Source: Desulforegula conservatrix Mb1Pa (lineage in GTDB: Bacteria; Desulfobacterota; Desulfobacteria; Desulfobacterales; Desulforegulaceae). From it: a stretch of 64,000 bases of DNA. Within the stretch, counting starts at the first letter, position 1; every line of letters begins with the position of its first letter. Both the position numbers and the translations under genes were made by a program. Below, in pieces: positions 63,797 through 64,000 of the stretch. The notes beneath the pieces were generated by a model. The model was not told the DNA's origin and ran no database searches. It worked only from the letters and a program-made list of their open reading frames with translations. The DNA is taken from positions 1-64,000 of the forward strand of contig NZ_AUEY01000006.1 in NCBI RefSeq assembly GCF_000426225.1, in the 5' to 3' direction.

Positions 63797-63930
63797 ATCA
63801 AAGTCGCAAAAAGTGAGATTCCAGTCATTCAGGCGCAGGCCGGAATCCAGAAATATCTTAAAATACAAAGATGCCGGATCAAGTCCGGCATGAAGACACC
63901 ACCTGTTTTTGACTTTTTGCGAGTCCATCA
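63797..63930 (-). mobile_element. MITE-like element with 5-bp target duplication
   Basis: This minus-oriented copy has AAGTCGCAAAAAGTGAGATT at one end and TTTTGACTTTTTGCGAGTCC at the other. Both hairpins are intact (ATTCAGGCGCAGGCCGGAAT with one change, and GCCGGATCAAGTCCGGC). It is flanked by the direct repeat ATTTT (63792-63796 and 63931-63935). Confidence 0.78.
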
Positions 63931-64000
63931 ATTTTAAGGGGATGCTGCAATGAAAATTTAGCGACTTCATATAGAAACAAAACTTCCATTTAGTTAATCA

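Noticed and set aside
1207-63930. CRISPR or tandem array interpretation of the repeats
   Set aside because: Copies are single, far apart, in both orientations and have inverted termini with target duplications, which fits a transposable element rather than a CRISPR array.

Overview
The window looks like chromosomal DNA of a moderately AT-rich member of the Desulfobacterota (former Deltaproteobacteria), perhaps a Desulfobacterales relative. The evidence is a Desulfovibrio-type metal-binding adenylate kinase (Cys-X5-His-X15-Cys-X2-Cys), a typical rpsB-tsf-pyrH-frr-uppS-cdsA-dxr-rseP block, a heme c-type chemoreceptor, several sigma-54 activators and a large sensory kinase. The taxonomic call is inference from gene content. 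I see no rRNA, tRNA, CRISPR array or intact transposase gene.

Layout: 1-3.3 kb holds two small paralogous secreted peptides, a small conserved protein, a sigma-54 activator with a degenerate receiver, and a cupin. 3.9-6 kb is a fused CoA-transferase. 6.2-9.6 kb is a large AsmA-like envelope protein. 10.2-26.7 kb is all on the minus strand and holds two complete, paralogous type IV pilus tip (minor pilin plus PilY1) clusters, with a NtrB/NtrC-like two-component pair between them. 26.8-43.9 kb is a housekeeping block: purQ-purL, rseP-dxr-cdsA-uppS-frr-pyrH-tsf-rpsB, prmC-prfA, rpmE-rho and coaE on the minus strand, then adk and rpsU on the plus strand. 44-49 kb holds folC, aldehyde dehydrogenase-Nudix-rsmG and a cyclic-nucleotide-binding protein. 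49-57 kb holds an orphan AAA ATPase, a lipoprotein plus acetolactate-synthase-like enzyme, a heme chemoreceptor and a ZU5-like lipoprotein. 57.2-63.7 kb is one 2169-residue hybrid histidine kinase.

Scattered between genes are about a dozen copies of a roughly 135-bp element with imperfect 20-bp terminal inverted repeats and two internal GC-rich hairpins. Five copies are flanked by identical 5-bp AT-rich direct repeats, and a sixth by a pair matching at four of five bases. This is the signature of a non-autonomous transposable element (MITE-like). One copy sits inside the first pilin cluster, and one creates a false N-terminal extension on the CoA-transferase reading frame.

The most interesting biology is the twin pilus-tip system. 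Two sets of FimT/PilV/PilW/PilX minor pilins each carry their own giant PilY1 adhesin. Only one PilY1 keeps the calcium-binding loop known from Pseudomonas PilY1, only one cluster has a small exported PilY2-like partner, and the other PilY1 has a triplicated N-terminal motif. This suggests alternative pilus tips, possibly selected by the two-component system lying between the clusters and by sigma-54.
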